Below, in pieces: positions 23,671 through 32,387 of a DNA stretch of 43,155 nt; position 1 is the stretch's first letter; each line of letters starts with the position of its first letter. The DNA is taken from positions 1 through 43,155 of the forward strand of contig CALWHV010000011.1 in the NCBI GenBank assembly GCA_944380545.1, in the 5' to 3' direction. Source of the DNA: an uncultured Eubacterium sp. Its GTDB lineage: Bacteria; Bacillota; Clostridia; Oscillospirales; Acutalibacteraceae. Under the pieces are notes generated by a model. It did not search any database and had not been told where the DNA came from. It saw nothing but the letters and a program-made list of their open reading frames with translations. The position numbers and the translations under genes were made by a program.

Positions 23671-24816
23671 TCATTCACCCTCAAAATCAGAGCGGAGCTT
23701 CAAAAGCTCCCTGCCCTCTTTATTTGCAAACGCGATATCGCAGCCCGACTTATCGACCGTGATATTGGCGCTGTAAAAATCCTTTTTGCCCTTTGCCTTG
23801 CCGCCGGCAATCAGCGTGTCGCACCCGACAGCGCGCAGCGGCCCGCGTGAACATTCCTTATCATCGCGGCGGTATATCTCGGTTTCGTGAAAATGGCCGG
23901 CGATGAAAAGCTGGGGCTTTATTTTACTTTTTATTATTTCGCACCAGCGGCGGTAAATATCGTCCTCTATATCAAAGGGAGAGATCTCTTTGCCCCAATT
24001 TTCCTTGTTCCTGACCGAAAAAGGAACATGGGAGAGGATGAAGCGGTATTTAACCTCCGGCGCGAAAAAGCTGCCGGATTCCGCCGCGTGCTCGATAAAC
24101 TCCGTTTCCTCAAGCCTGAACGGATGATAAGCCGCAGAGCCGCCGTACTCGCGGTGATTGTCCGGCTTATCCTCGCCGCAGTCGGCAACAAGAAATTCAA
24201 TGCAGCCGACGCGGGCGGTGTAGTAAAACCTGCCGCCGGCGCAGGGATACAGCTCTGACAGGAGCTGAGAGGCCTTGCCGCGAAGGTCGTGATTGCCGCG
24301 CGTGATTATAACGGGCAGCTCGCCGCCCGTGAGGCGCGACGCTATTTTATACGGCAGCAGCGTTTGCGAAACGCGCGAGGAAAAATCCTGAATATCGCCG
24401 TTTAAGATGAGCAAATCAAGCTTATCGCGCGAAAAATATCCGCCCGCGCCGCACGCCTCCTCATACATTCCGTGGGAATCGGAAATATGGCATATATGTA
24501 TATCCTGCGTTTTTTCAAGAGGCCTGAAGCTGAAATCAAGCCTTTTTTCCTTTCCCGCAAGCGAAGTGAACGGCAATCGCGCAAAAACGGTTCTGACAAG
24601 AACGCTGTATCTTTTTGTGCTGTTGAGCTCCCTTTGAGGCACGCAAAACATATGCACGCCGGCATCTGAGATGCGCACGCCGTTTTTATGGCAGTGATAG
24701 AGTCTGCCGCCGACCTCCACGCTGACGAACGCGCTGCGCTTTACGGGAACGGCTATGATATAATTCTCCTCCACCGCGCAGACGGCGGGGCAGCAAAGCA
24801 AAGCACCCATATTCAT
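23671..24816 (-). CDS. Calcineurin-like metallophosphoesterase
   Basis: The product is 381 residues. The dimetal signature is complete: ISDSHG (Asp113, His115), LNGDI (Asp141), RGNHD (Asn175, His176), LSHVPF, and GHFHE. About 100 N-terminal residues form a beta-rich domain ahead of the catalytic part, as in purple-acid-phosphatase-like proteins. The N-terminus (MNMGALLCCPAVCAV) is only weakly hydrophobic, so export is doubtful. It lies 13 bases after the transporter gene and just before the FakA-tail protein. The substrate is unknown. Confidence 0.85.
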   Translation of the reverse strand: MNMGALLCCPAVCAVEENYIIAVPVKRSAFVSVEVGGRLYHCHKNGVRISDAGVHMFCVPQRELNSTKRYSVLVRTVFARLPFTSLAGKEKRLDFSFRPLEKTQDIHICHISDSHGMYEEACGAGGYFSRDKLDLLILNGDIQDFSSRVSQTLLPYKIASRLTGGELPVIITRGNHDLRGKASQLLSELYPCAGGRFYYTARVGCIEFLVADCGEDKPDNHREYGGSAAYHPFRLEETEFIEHAAESGSFFAPEVKYRFILSHVPFSVRNKENWGKEISPFDIEDDIYRRWCEIIKSKIKPQLFIAGHFHETEIYRRDDKECSRGPLRAVGCDTLIAGGKAKGKKDFYSANITVDKSGCDIAFANKEGRELLKLRSDFEGE

Positions 24817-24829
24817 CCCAAACGCCCCT

Positions 24830-27133
24830 TTAGACCGATACCGCCGCCTTTTCGCTTATGCGAGCCGCGGCTTCATCGTAGAGTGAAAGTATCTCATCAA
24901 GATGAGTGTAATTTTCGCTCTGCTCAACGAGCCTTTTAGCGTCAAGATACGGCTTTGCGGCTCTGTAATAGATGGAATTTTCCTCCGAGCCCTTCTTTAT
25001 CCGCTTTTGGACATCGCTGTGCTCGGCGCGCACGGCGCGTATCTCTTCCGAAAGCCTGCCCGTTTGCGCGGAATCCTTTTTTGCCTTTGCTTCTTTGATC
25101 TGCTTATAAAGCTCGGAAAGCTTGAGCTGAAGCTCATAATCCTTTTCGTAAAGCGCGTCAAGCGCGGCGGAATCAAATTCCACGGGGCCGTTTTTATAAT
25201 ATTTTGCAATGCACTTTTTGGCCGCGTTCACATCGCGCACAAGGCGTATCATATTTTTGCGAAGCTCTTTTTCCTCCTCGGTGCGCTTAGGCATACGCTT
25301 TGCCTCGCGCATCGTTGTGGTAAACGCGCTGACTGCCTTTTCCGGACCCGCCTCTATTATCGCGCGCGCCGTTTCAAGATCGGCCTTGCCCTGCTCCGTT
25401 TCAAAGCGGTGAAGCTCTAAAAGCACATATCTTGAGGTCTCGATTGCCTCGTTATCGGCAAGCAGCTTTTTATACTGCTCCTTTGCTTCTTTGAATTTTG
25501 CCTTATCGCCTGTTTCTCTGGCGGCCTTTAAACCTGCCTTTGAAACGGGCGCCTTTTCCTTATGCTCGCACTCCTGCGCTTCCCTTATCAGCTCAACGCC
25601 CTCAACAAGCTGCTCGTCCGTAAGTACGCCTTGGGCATAATCGTCAAACATAGCGCGGATCTTGAGCACCTTTACCATACCCTTTTGCTTGATCTCTGTT
25701 AAATCATAGAAGAAATAGGGCACGAGGTTGAGGAACGCGCCGGCAACGGAGGCTATGACAAGCACGGAGCAGATGCTTATGAAATATTCGCGGTTGTAAA
25801 GAACATCATAGACATTGGAGCCGTCAAACCCGAGTGATTTTGCAACGGTTTGATTAAGTCCGGCGCGCTCGTAAATAGCAGGCAGAACGGAGCTTGTTGC
25901 AAGAGTTACAACGCTGCCGATAAGAGCGACGGAGGCAAAGATGCCGTCCGTTCTGATACCGGTCTTATACTGCTGATAATCCCTGATATCGCCGTTTATA
26001 CCGGTGTTTAGAACATTGCTCATCGAGGTGAAGAACTGGTTTACGAAATAGACGAGCACCAAGAACCAGATGATCCTGGGAGAGCCGGAGAGGCGCACGA
26101 TGGGCAGCATCATAGCGATGCAGAAGATATTGCAGAGGTTGCTGAATATCAGAAGCTTTCTTTTGCCGAATTTTCTTATGAGAAACGGCGAAAACAGGAA
26201 CGGCCAGAGAGAGGCGTTACCCGTTATGGTAACGATAAGCGAATACTGCCCTGCCGTGCAGGCGTCCTGATAATTATAGAGCCAGCCGAGGATATTGGTG
26301 AACGAGGATTCAAGAAAGCCGATCCAGCTTGCAAACGAGATCACCCAGAAATACTTATTCTGAGCAATCATACGCAGCGCATCGGTGAATTTGATGCGCA
26401 GGGTGTGGGTTTTTGCCTGAACTATCTTTTCCTTGGTGTTGGCATAGATGAGGAGCGACAGAAGAAATCCGGCAATCAAGATGGGCGGATAGATGAATCT
26501 GTAAACCTTAAGGTCGTAAATCGTGTTTTCGCCCGTTATCCATTTTGCAGCTATCGGTATGATAAGCGCGATGATGGAGGGAGAGAGGTTTTCAACAACT
26601 GACTTTATCGAGATGACATCCGAACGCTCATATGTGTTGGGTGAAAGAACATTGATGATGCTTGTGTAAGCATCGTTATAAAACTGATAGAAAAACTGAA
26701 AGCCTATATTGAACGCCAGAACCACGACGCACTTTACAATCAGGCTCATACGCTCGTACGGCATCCAGACAAAGCCGCAGCCGAGGATGATGGTGGGAAT
26801 GCCCATTGAAAGGATATAAGGCCTGTACTTGCCCTTCATAGAACGCGTGTTATCTATCATCTTAGCGCGCAGAGCCGTGAGCGGGATGCTTGCAAGAATG
26901 CTTATGATATAGATAACATAAAGCGGCAGCGGGTCTATGCCTATCGTGTTTCCGATAAGCACATTGCCCACGGAGATTATCATATTCGCAATGCAGTAGA
27001 CGATAATTCTGCCGCCCATACTGCCGAGGGAATAAGAGGCTATCTCCTTAAACGGCATATACCTGCCCTGAGGCGGCTTGTTCCAGTAGAGCTTGAAGGA
27101 AACAAGCAGCTCCTTTATCTTTTGTGCGTTCAA
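24830..27133 (-). CDS. GPH-family transporter fused to a long cytoplasmic coiled-coil tail
   Basis: The product is 767 residues from a TTG at 27133 after AGGGGGT. Residues 1 to about 480 are a MelB-like transporter with twelve membrane segments (LTALRAKMIDNTRSMKGKYRPY between early helices, GINGDIRDYQQYKTGIRTDGIF later). Residues about 490-767 are soluble, highly charged, and mostly predicted helix with heptad-like Lys/Glu/Ala patterns. Typical GPH proteins stop near 450-500 residues. The acidic residue of the usual early D-x-x-x-DP motif is not obvious, so it may not be a normal symporter. First gene of the operon with the metallophosphoesterase. Confidence 0.85.
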   Translation of the reverse strand: MNAQKIKELLVSFKLYWNKPPQGRYMPFKEIASYSLGSMGGRIIVYCIANMIISVGNVLIGNTIGIDPLPLYVIYIISILASIPLTALRAKMIDNTRSMKGKYRPYILSMGIPTIILGCGFVWMPYERMSLIVKCVVVLAFNIGFQFFYQFYNDAYTSIINVLSPNTYERSDVISIKSVVENLSPSIIALIIPIAAKWITGENTIYDLKVYRFIYPPILIAGFLLSLLIYANTKEKIVQAKTHTLRIKFTDALRMIAQNKYFWVISFASWIGFLESSFTNILGWLYNYQDACTAGQYSLIVTITGNASLWPFLFSPFLIRKFGKRKLLIFSNLCNIFCIAMMLPIVRLSGSPRIIWFLVLVYFVNQFFTSMSNVLNTGINGDIRDYQQYKTGIRTDGIFASVALIGSVVTLATSSVLPAIYERAGLNQTVAKSLGFDGSNVYDVLYNREYFISICSVLVIASVAGAFLNLVPYFFYDLTEIKQKGMVKVLKIRAMFDDYAQGVLTDEQLVEGVELIREAQECEHKEKAPVSKAGLKAARETGDKAKFKEAKEQYKKLLADNEAIETSRYVLLELHRFETEQGKADLETARAIIEAGPEKAVSAFTTTMREAKRMPKRTEEEKELRKNMIRLVRDVNAAKKCIAKYYKNGPVEFDSAALDALYEKDYELQLKLSELYKQIKEAKAKKDSAQTGRLSEEIRAVRAEHSDVQKRIKKGSEENSIYYRAAKPYLDAKRLVEQSENYTHLDEILSLYDEAAARISEKAAVSV

Positions 27134-27174
27134 ATAAATACCCCCTAAATAAAAAATAAACGCACACTAACAAA

Positions 27175-27203
27175 AATATATCATAAACGCGCGGCTTTAG
27201 CAA
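27175..27203 (-). promoter_or_regulatory. Sigma-A promoter of the transporter-phosphoesterase operon
   Basis: On the minus strand, TTGCTA (27203-27198), a 17-base spacer and TATATT (27180-27175). Confidence 0.65.
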
Positions 27204-27308
27204 TATAAAAAAGAGAAACGGCTCGGATAAAATATCATAAAACGCTCAAAAACGGCGATAATGCTGTTGATCATTAACTAATCGAACAGTTCTTACGGTT
27301 AATTTTTG

Positions 27309-27338
27309 TTGACATTGCACATAATTGTGAATTATAAT
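27309..27338 (+). promoter_or_regulatory. Sigma-A promoter of the CAP-Fn3 gene
   Basis: Perfect TTGACA (27309-27314) and perfect TATAAT (27333-27338) with an 18-base spacer. This is one of the strongest promoters in the window, so the secreted protein may be abundant. Confidence 0.8.
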
Positions 27339-27372
27339 AAGGTTACAGTACAAAAGGATCGGAGGAATTTTA

Positions 27373-29046
27373 ATGAAGCTTAAAAAGAGGCTGAGCGCGC
27401 TGCTGTGCGCGGCGCTTGCGGCGGTGATTGCGCTTTCCGGCGCGGTTACTGCGTTTGCGGCGATCTATACAAGAGTTGTCGGAACAAGCTATTACGGCAC
27501 CTCTTATCAAGTGGTGCAGATAGTCAACCGCGAGCGCAAGGCTGCGGGGCTTCCCACGCTCGGCGTTGACGAGGAGCTGACGAACGCCGCAGTAAGGCGC
27601 GCGGCGGAGATCTCGATTTTATTTGACCATGTGCGACCGAACGGGCAGATGTGCTTTACCGTAAGCAATAAGATGTACGGCGAAAACATCGCCTACGGCT
27701 ACGGATACGGCGCGGGCAGCGCAGAGCAGGTTATGGAGCAGTGGATGGCTTCGCCGGGGCACAGGGAAAACATCCTGCGCGAGGAGTTCAAAAGCATCGG
27801 TGTCGGCTGCTTTGAGATAGACGGCGTCTATTACTGGGCGCAGGCATTCGGCTATGCCGGCGCAAGCGGAAGCCCGAGAACCTCCGGCTCTATGGAAGTG
27901 GGATATGATGTTGAGCTTGCGATAGCTCCGCTAACCCCTGAAAACTTCAATGTTTACGCCCGCGGCGGCAACGGCAAGCACCTCTATCTTGAATGGGGCG
28001 ATACGGGCGCGGAGCAATACAGAGTATATATCTATTCCGGCACACCCGGAACGAGCAGCTACCGAGAAACGCTCAAGGGCACGACGACCGAGAACAGATT
28101 TGTGTTTACCGACCTTGTGCCCGGCTGGGAATACAATGTGATGGTTGTGGCGCAGAACCAATACGGAACCGCGGCGGGCAAAACAACGGTTTGCGCCGCG
28201 CCTGAGGCGGTTACGGGCGTTTCGGCATCCGCGGGAGGCGGCAGGCTCGACATAAGCTGGCAGCGCCGCGCGGGTCACGGCTATATCGTGCAGTGGAGCA
28301 CGGACGAAAGCTTTTCCGATATCAGCGGAAGCGCCGTTATAAATTCAGCGGACACAACGAGCTGCACCGCCGTTGGCATCAACGATGCGGATGTTTACTA
28401 CGCAAGGGTGCGTTCTTTCAGAAATTTCAACGGCGAAAAGGTATACAGCGCATTCAGCACGGCTGCAAGAGCGCAGCTCAAACCGCAAGCTCCCGGAGCA
28501 CCGCGCGGCTATAATGTTTACGCCCGCGGCGACAACGGCACCGACCTCTATCTTGAATGGAACGAGGTAAACGGCGCGGATTCATACAGGGTTTACATCT
28601 ATTCCGGCACGCCGGGCACAAGCAGCTACAGGGAAACGCTCAAGGGCACAACGACCGAAAACAAATTTGTATTTACCGACCTTGAGCCCGGCTGGGAATA
28701 CAATTTGATGGTGGTTGCAGCCAACGAATACGGCAGCGCATCGTCAAAAACCGCGATATGCGCCGCGCCGGCAAGGATAGAGAGCTTTTATGCAGACGCA
28801 AAATCATCCGGCAGGATAGAAGCCGGCTGGAGCACAGCCGCCTGCCACGGATATCTGATACAGTGGTCGCGCGACGCGAGCTTTTCACGGGTGGACGGCA
28901 GCGCTGTCATAAACGGCACAAACACAACAAGATGCACCATAAATGTGAGCGGCGCAGCCGACTATTATGTGCGCGTCAGGGCGTGGAGAAATTACAACGG
29001 CGACAAAGTATACAGCGAATTTACCGCGCCTGTGAAGGCGGGATAA
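27373..29046 (+). CDS. Secreted CAP-domain protein with four Fn3-like domains
   Basis: The product is 557 residues. Residues 1-29 are a signal peptide (cut after AFA). Residues 40-170 are a CAP (SCP/PR-1) domain with the usual His86, Glu104 (GENIAYG), His130 and Glu132 (SPGHRENIL). Four Fn3-like domains follow, arranged as two copies of a 188-residue pair; the copies start at 27949 and 28513 and stay very similar at the DNA level, for example YRVYIYSGTPGTSSYRETLK in both. There is no sortase motif or membrane anchor, so it is probably released or bound through the Fn3 part. The ligand is unknown. Confidence 0.9.
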   Translation: MKLKKRLSALLCAALAAVIALSGAVTAFAAIYTRVVGTSYYGTSYQVVQIVNRERKAAGLPTLGVDEELTNAAVRRAAEISILFDHVRPNGQMCFTVSNKMYGENIAYGYGYGAGSAEQVMEQWMASPGHRENILREEFKSIGVGCFEIDGVYYWAQAFGYAGASGSPRTSGSMEVGYDVELAIAPLTPENFNVYARGGNGKHLYLEWGDTGAEQYRVYIYSGTPGTSSYRETLKGTTTENRFVFTDLVPGWEYNVMVVAQNQYGTAAGKTTVCAAPEAVTGVSASAGGGRLDISWQRRAGHGYIVQWSTDESFSDISGSAVINSADTTSCTAVGINDADVYYARVRSFRNFNGEKVYSAFSTAARAQLKPQAPGAPRGYNVYARGDNGTDLYLEWNEVNGADSYRVYIYSGTPGTSSYRETLKGTTTENKFVFTDLEPGWEYNLMVVAANEYGSASSKTAICAAPARIESFYADAKSSGRIEAGWSTAACHGYLIQWSRDASFSRVDGSAVINGTNTTRCTINVSGAADYYVRVRAWRNYNGDKVYSEFTAPVKAG

Positions 29047-29056
29047 GCAAAGTATA

Positions 29057-29202
29057 AAAGCGCGAATGCCGCACAACCGTGCGGCATTCTTTCTTTTTGA
29101 GCTGATTAAGAGAACAAGGCCTTTCAACAAAATGTTCCCGCCGGAAAATGATGTGCTTTATATAAATCATTTTTGCGCGTTGCGGCGACTTTACCGGCAG
29201 TC
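29057..29202. repeat. Dispersed structured intergenic repeat, copy B
   Basis: The 146 bases are colinear with copies A and C. The first hairpin GAATGCCGCAC/GTGCGGCATTC (29064-29089) is intact with a T-tract and probably ends the CAP-Fn3 transcript. The right end is more diverged (GACTTTACCGGCAGTC). Confidence 0.8.
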
Positions 29203-29204
29203 TT

Positions 29205-29243
29205 AAACGGTCCGAAGCAAAAGACGCGGGCCGTTTTATTATG
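29205..29243. terminator. Terminator between repeat copy B and the kinase gene
   Basis: AAACGGTCC pairs with GGGCCGTTT (one G-T pair), followed by TATT on the plus strand. The 3' arm abuts the stop of the minus-strand gene ending at 29239. Confidence 0.6.
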
Positions 29244-29844
29244 TGCGAACGCAGATATCGCAGGACGACGGTATATCAAACGAGGAAAAATACAGTTCCT
29301 CGAGCGGCAGCCATTTTTCAAAGAAAGCGCCGGCGTATTCGCCGTTTCGCGCTCTGATGCGAAGCTCCTGCGTTTTCTTATCCGTATCCATAAAGATCTT
29401 GAAAGAATAAAGCTGCGAAAGATGCCGATTTAGGCAATAGGTTCCCTCAACGATGACGCCGCAGTGCGGACTGACGGCAACAGGCTCGTCAAAATCAAGC
29501 GTGCGGCAGTTGAACGGACGAAACCGCGCCTCCTCTCCCCTGCCAAACGGCAGCAGCACCTCAGAAAGAAGGCGTTCCCAATCAAGATTTTCACCTGCGG
29601 AAGCATATCTTTTTGCGGTGCGCTGCTCCGGGCGCAGGAAAAAATCATCCGCGTGAACGACGGCTGCGCCCGTCAGCGCGGAAAGCTCCGACGCAAAGGC
29701 GCTTTTGCCGGAGGCGCACCTGCCGTCTATCCCTACGATAAACGGACTGCCGCCGCGATTGCAAAGAAGCTTTTCCGCGGCAAGGGAAAGCGCGTTTTCT
29801 TTTGTTACGAATTTAACCGGCGAGGAATCTATATTATTTAACAT
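29239..29844 (-). CDS. P-loop kinase of the uridine-kinase type
   Basis: The product is 201 residues from ATG 29844. This start overlaps the stop of the GH28-like gene (TAA at 29836-29834) by 11 bases, so the genes are translationally coupled. The Walker A motif is GRCASGKS (residues 41-48), followed by VVHADDFF, where the Asp pair fits the catalytic base of nucleoside or pantothenate-type kinases, and VIVEGTYCL as the Walker B-like strand. The substrate is not certain; nucleoside or a sugar is possible. Coupling to a glycan-acting gene makes a sugar worth testing. Confidence 0.75.
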   Translation of the reverse strand: MLNNIDSSPVKFVTKENALSLAAEKLLCNRGGSPFIVGIDGRCASGKSAFASELSALTGAAVVHADDFFLRPEQRTAKRYASAGENLDWERLLSEVLLPFGRGEEARFRPFNCRTLDFDEPVAVSPHCGVIVEGTYCLNRHLSQLYSFKIFMDTDKKTQELRIRARNGEYAGAFFEKWLPLEELYFSSFDIPSSCDICVRT

Positions 29845-31375
29845 CCTTAAAATATCTTTCCTTTTTGCTTTTATCGGCGCAGGAGAATTTGCAGTTTTCC
29901 ATCGAAAGAGAGCGCACATGGCGCGCGAAGATACCGTACGCCGGAAGATTCCCGAACCTGTTTGCCTCAGGATATTCGGCGGCGTATTCGGGTATAAAAA
30001 GGCGTCTGTCGCGGATGAACGGGCGGCTCGTCATTGAAATATCAAGATTTTTGAGCCTTATGTTTTCCGCGCACACCGTTTTGCCGCGCATACGAAAGCC
30101 GCAGACGATGACCGGTATCTCCGCCTCCTCGGCAAAAAGCCCGTCAACAGTTATATCAAAGATGCGGCTCTTCATATCAAATTCCTTTTTGGAAGCGGCC
30201 CCGCCGCCGGCAGCCTTTTGCGAAAGCTCAACGGCGCGCGCGCTTTGGGAATTGACAAGGGCGGCTCTGTTTCTGTTTCCGAGTCGGATAAAGAGCGGGC
30301 ATGAGCAGCGCGAGCAGCGAATATTTTTGAGCTTTATATCGCTTACACGCGAGCCGTCCACCGCCTCAACGGAAACGGCGCTGACCGTTCCGGGGTAAAG
30401 GTCAGTCATAAAGATGCGGCAGTCCTCCACCCTGACGCGGCTTATATCGTGGGTGGTCTCGGTGCCAATCTTAAAGCCGTTCGTGCGCGAGATTATCTCG
30501 CAGCGGGAAACGGTGACTCCGCTCATCTCGCGGCAGCCGCCCTCCCACACGGCGTTTTTCAGGACGATGCCGTCGTCCGCGGTGGAGATGAAGCAATGCT
30601 CTATCTCAGCGTCTCCGGTGCAGACAAGGTCGATACCGTCCGCATTGCCGACATTTCTGTTGTTATTTATCACAAGATCCCTGATCTTAACACCGCGGCA
30701 GTTATCAAGGCGAAAGGTCCAGTAGGGGCTGTCCTCTATCACGAAATTCTGCGCGCTAACTCCGGTGCAGTTTTTAAAAACTATCATACCGCCGAATTTT
30801 GACGGATGCGCAAATCTGAGCTGCTTTCTGTAATCCGAGCGCATCAGCGGAACATCAACATATCCGCGCGGCGCGGTCATATTTTCGGGCGCTATCGGCC
30901 TTTTGCCGAAAAACTCGCCGCAGCCGAAGAGCTTGCCGCCGCCGGTGACGGCGATATTCTCCGCCCCGTCAGCAAACAGGAGCGTGCCGTTCGGAAAGCT
31001 GCCGACGGGAAGCACGCGTATGCAGGAGCCGGAGGCGATGAAAAGCGTGACGCCGCTTTTGAGAGTTATCTGCGAGCAGGAGTATTCGCCGCCGTCAACA
31101 AGCACGGTGCCAGCGCACCGCGACGCAGCATCTATCGCCGCGTTTACAGCCGGTGCGCAGTCGGCGCTTTCATTGCCGGGCACAGCGCCGAAATCGCGGA
31201 TGTCAAACACATTTTCATCCGGCGGCTGCTGAGGCGAAATATAATCATCCACAGGCAGATAAGACGAATAATCGAATTTTCGGATGTCGGGATATACCCC
31301 GCCCTGCGTCACGCGCTCATCCTTATGAAAAAGCAGGCGCAGCCTGCCTGCAAGAGTGCGCCGTTTTACCGCCAT
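29834..31375 (-). CDS. GH28-like (polygalacturonase fold) right-handed beta-helix protein
   Basis: The product is 513 residues with no signal peptide, probably intracellular. DFGAVPGN (residues 61-68) and AINAA-like AVNAAIDAA mark the pectinase-fold N-terminus. The GH28 active-site region reads SPYWTF (216-221), NADGID (244-249, usually N-T-D) and the Asp pair ADDGI (Asp267, Asp268). The later G-H-G histidine is replaced by TNG (298-300), seen in some rhamnogalacturonidase-like members. Activity on short imported pectic or host oligosaccharides is a guess. ATG 31375 follows GGCGGTGG, the same ribosome site type seen at nanE. Confidence 0.8.
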   Translation of the reverse strand: MAVKRRTLAGRLRLLFHKDERVTQGGVYPDIRKFDYSSYLPVDDYISPQQPPDENVFDIRDFGAVPGNESADCAPAVNAAIDAASRCAGTVLVDGGEYSCSQITLKSGVTLFIASGSCIRVLPVGSFPNGTLLFADGAENIAVTGGGKLFGCGEFFGKRPIAPENMTAPRGYVDVPLMRSDYRKQLRFAHPSKFGGMIVFKNCTGVSAQNFVIEDSPYWTFRLDNCRGVKIRDLVINNNRNVGNADGIDLVCTGDAEIEHCFISTADDGIVLKNAVWEGGCREMSGVTVSRCEIISRTNGFKIGTETTHDISRVRVEDCRIFMTDLYPGTVSAVSVEAVDGSRVSDIKLKNIRCSRCSCPLFIRLGNRNRAALVNSQSARAVELSQKAAGGGAASKKEFDMKSRIFDITVDGLFAEEAEIPVIVCGFRMRGKTVCAENIRLKNLDISMTSRPFIRDRRLFIPEYAAEYPEANRFGNLPAYGIFARHVRSLSMENCKFSCADKSKKERYFKDVK

Positions 31376-31440
31376 TTTACCACCGCCGATCGTAATTTAT
31401 AACAATATATCATATTTTCTGAATTTTTTAAATATTTTTA

Positions 31441-31469
31441 TTGATTTATTTTTCAACTTATGATATAGT
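31441..31469 (+). promoter_or_regulatory. Sigma-A promoter of tRNA-Pro
   Basis: TTGATT (31441-31446), a 17-base spacer and TATAGT (31464-31469). The mature tRNA starts 16 bases after the -10 box. Confidence 0.7.
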
Positions 31470-31484
31470 ATTAACGCAATAAGA

Positions 31485-31560
31485 CGGGGTGTAGCGCAGG
31501 TGGTAGCGCACCAGACTGGGGGTCTGGGGGCCGCAAGTTCAAGTCTTGTCACTCCGACCA
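31485..31560 (+). tRNA. tRNA-Pro, anticodon GGG, CCA encoded
   Basis: The cloverleaf is complete. The acceptor stem CGGGGTG pairs with CACTCCG, the discriminator is A and CCA is encoded. The anticodon arm is CCAGA-CTGGGGG-TCTGG, giving GGG (decodes CCC and CCU). The T arm is GCAAG-TTCAAGT-CTTGT. It stands alone, with its own promoter and terminator. Confidence 0.96.
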
Positions 31561-31561
31561 A

Positions 31562-31602
31562 AAAGAGCAAAGTGCCGATTGTGGCGCTTTGCTCTTTTTT
31601 TT
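31562..31602 (+). terminator. Terminator of tRNA-Pro
   Basis: AAAGAGCAAAGTGCC pairs with GGCGCTTTGCTCTTT around a short loop (one bulged base), followed by a long T-run starting two bases after the tRNA. Confidence 0.9.
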
Positions 31603-31651
31603 GTTCAGAATTTAAAAGGGCGATGGGGCATATAATAAACGGGTGATGCCT

Positions 31652-32335
31652 ATGCTTGGCGCGATATTATCTTTTTTGAGCGCTAATTTTCTTTACTTTA
31701 TTCTGCACATCAACAACACCTCAAGCTTTCCGAAGCCGCTGAGCCGAAAGGAGGAAAAGGCGGCGATAGAGCGCATGCGCGCCGGCGACAGGGATGCGAG
31801 GGCGCTGCTTATTGAGCGCAACCTGCGGCTTGTGAGCCACATAGTTAAAAAATACTATTCAAGGACGAACGACACGGACGACCTGATCTCTATCGGCACG
31901 ATAGGGCTTATCAAGGCGATAGACAGCTTTGATCCCGACAAATGCGCCCATCTTGCCACCTTTGCCGGCCGCTGCATAGAAAATGAGATACTTATGCACT
32001 TTCGGGCAATGAAAAAGACGGCGGGCGATGTGTATCTTGACGATTCTTTGGAGAGCGACCGCGACGGGAACCCGCTGAAGCTGCGCGACACGATAAGCGA
32101 CAGCCGCAACCTTGCCGAGGATCTTGAAAAAAAGCTGCTTTGGGAGAGGGTTGCCGATTACATAAAGAATATGAAGGATGAGCGCGAGCGTGAAATAATC
32201 ATTCTGCGTTACGGGCTTGACAACAAAAAGCCGCTTGCGCAGCGCGAGGTGGCTGCTCGGCTGAATATCAGCAGGAGCTATGTTTCGCGAATCGAAAAAA
32301 AGGTGCTTGACGACATCAGAAAAAGCGCCGAATGA
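31652..32335 (+). CDS. sigK: RNA polymerase sporulation sigma factor, sigma-K type
   Basis: The product is 227 residues. ATG 31652 is preferred over 31643/31646 because GGGTGATG can act as ribosome site and the N-terminus then matches SigK. The first 20 residues are hydrophobic (MLGAILSFLSANFLYFILHI), like the membrane-bound pro-sequence that SpoIVFB removes in B. subtilis. Then come region 2 (LIERNLRLVSHIVKKYY, DDLISIGTIGLIKAIDSFDP, LATFAGRCIENEILMHFR) and region 4 with a helix-turn-helix (QREVAARLNISRSYVSRIEKKVL). The gene is uninterrupted, so no skin element is present. It indicates a spore former and late mother-cell expression. Confidence 0.88.
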   Translation: MLGAILSFLSANFLYFILHINNTSSFPKPLSRKEEKAAIERMRAGDRDARALLIERNLRLVSHIVKKYYSRTNDTDDLISIGTIGLIKAIDSFDPDKCAHLATFAGRCIENEILMHFRAMKKTAGDVYLDDSLESDRDGNPLKLRDTISDSRNLAEDLEKKLLWERVADYIKNMKDEREREIIILRYGLDNKKPLAQREVAARLNISRSYVSRIEKKVLDDIRKSAE

Positions 32336-32337
32336 AA

Positions 32338-32376
32338 AAAGCGTGTGTAAAGCATTTCACTTTACACACGCTTTTG
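32338..32376. terminator. Bidirectional terminator between sigK and the acetyltransferase gene
   Basis: AAAGCGTGTGTAAAG pairs perfectly with CTTTACACACGCTTT around a short loop. T's follow on the plus side and A's lie on the other. Confidence 0.9.
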
Positions 32377-32387
32377 CGTTTTTTAAT

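Noticed and set aside
31627..31640. CATATAAT just before sigK, resembling a sigma-E type -10 box
   Set aside because: It lies only about 15 bases from the start codon, leaving no room for a leader with a ribosome site, and no matching -35 was convincing.
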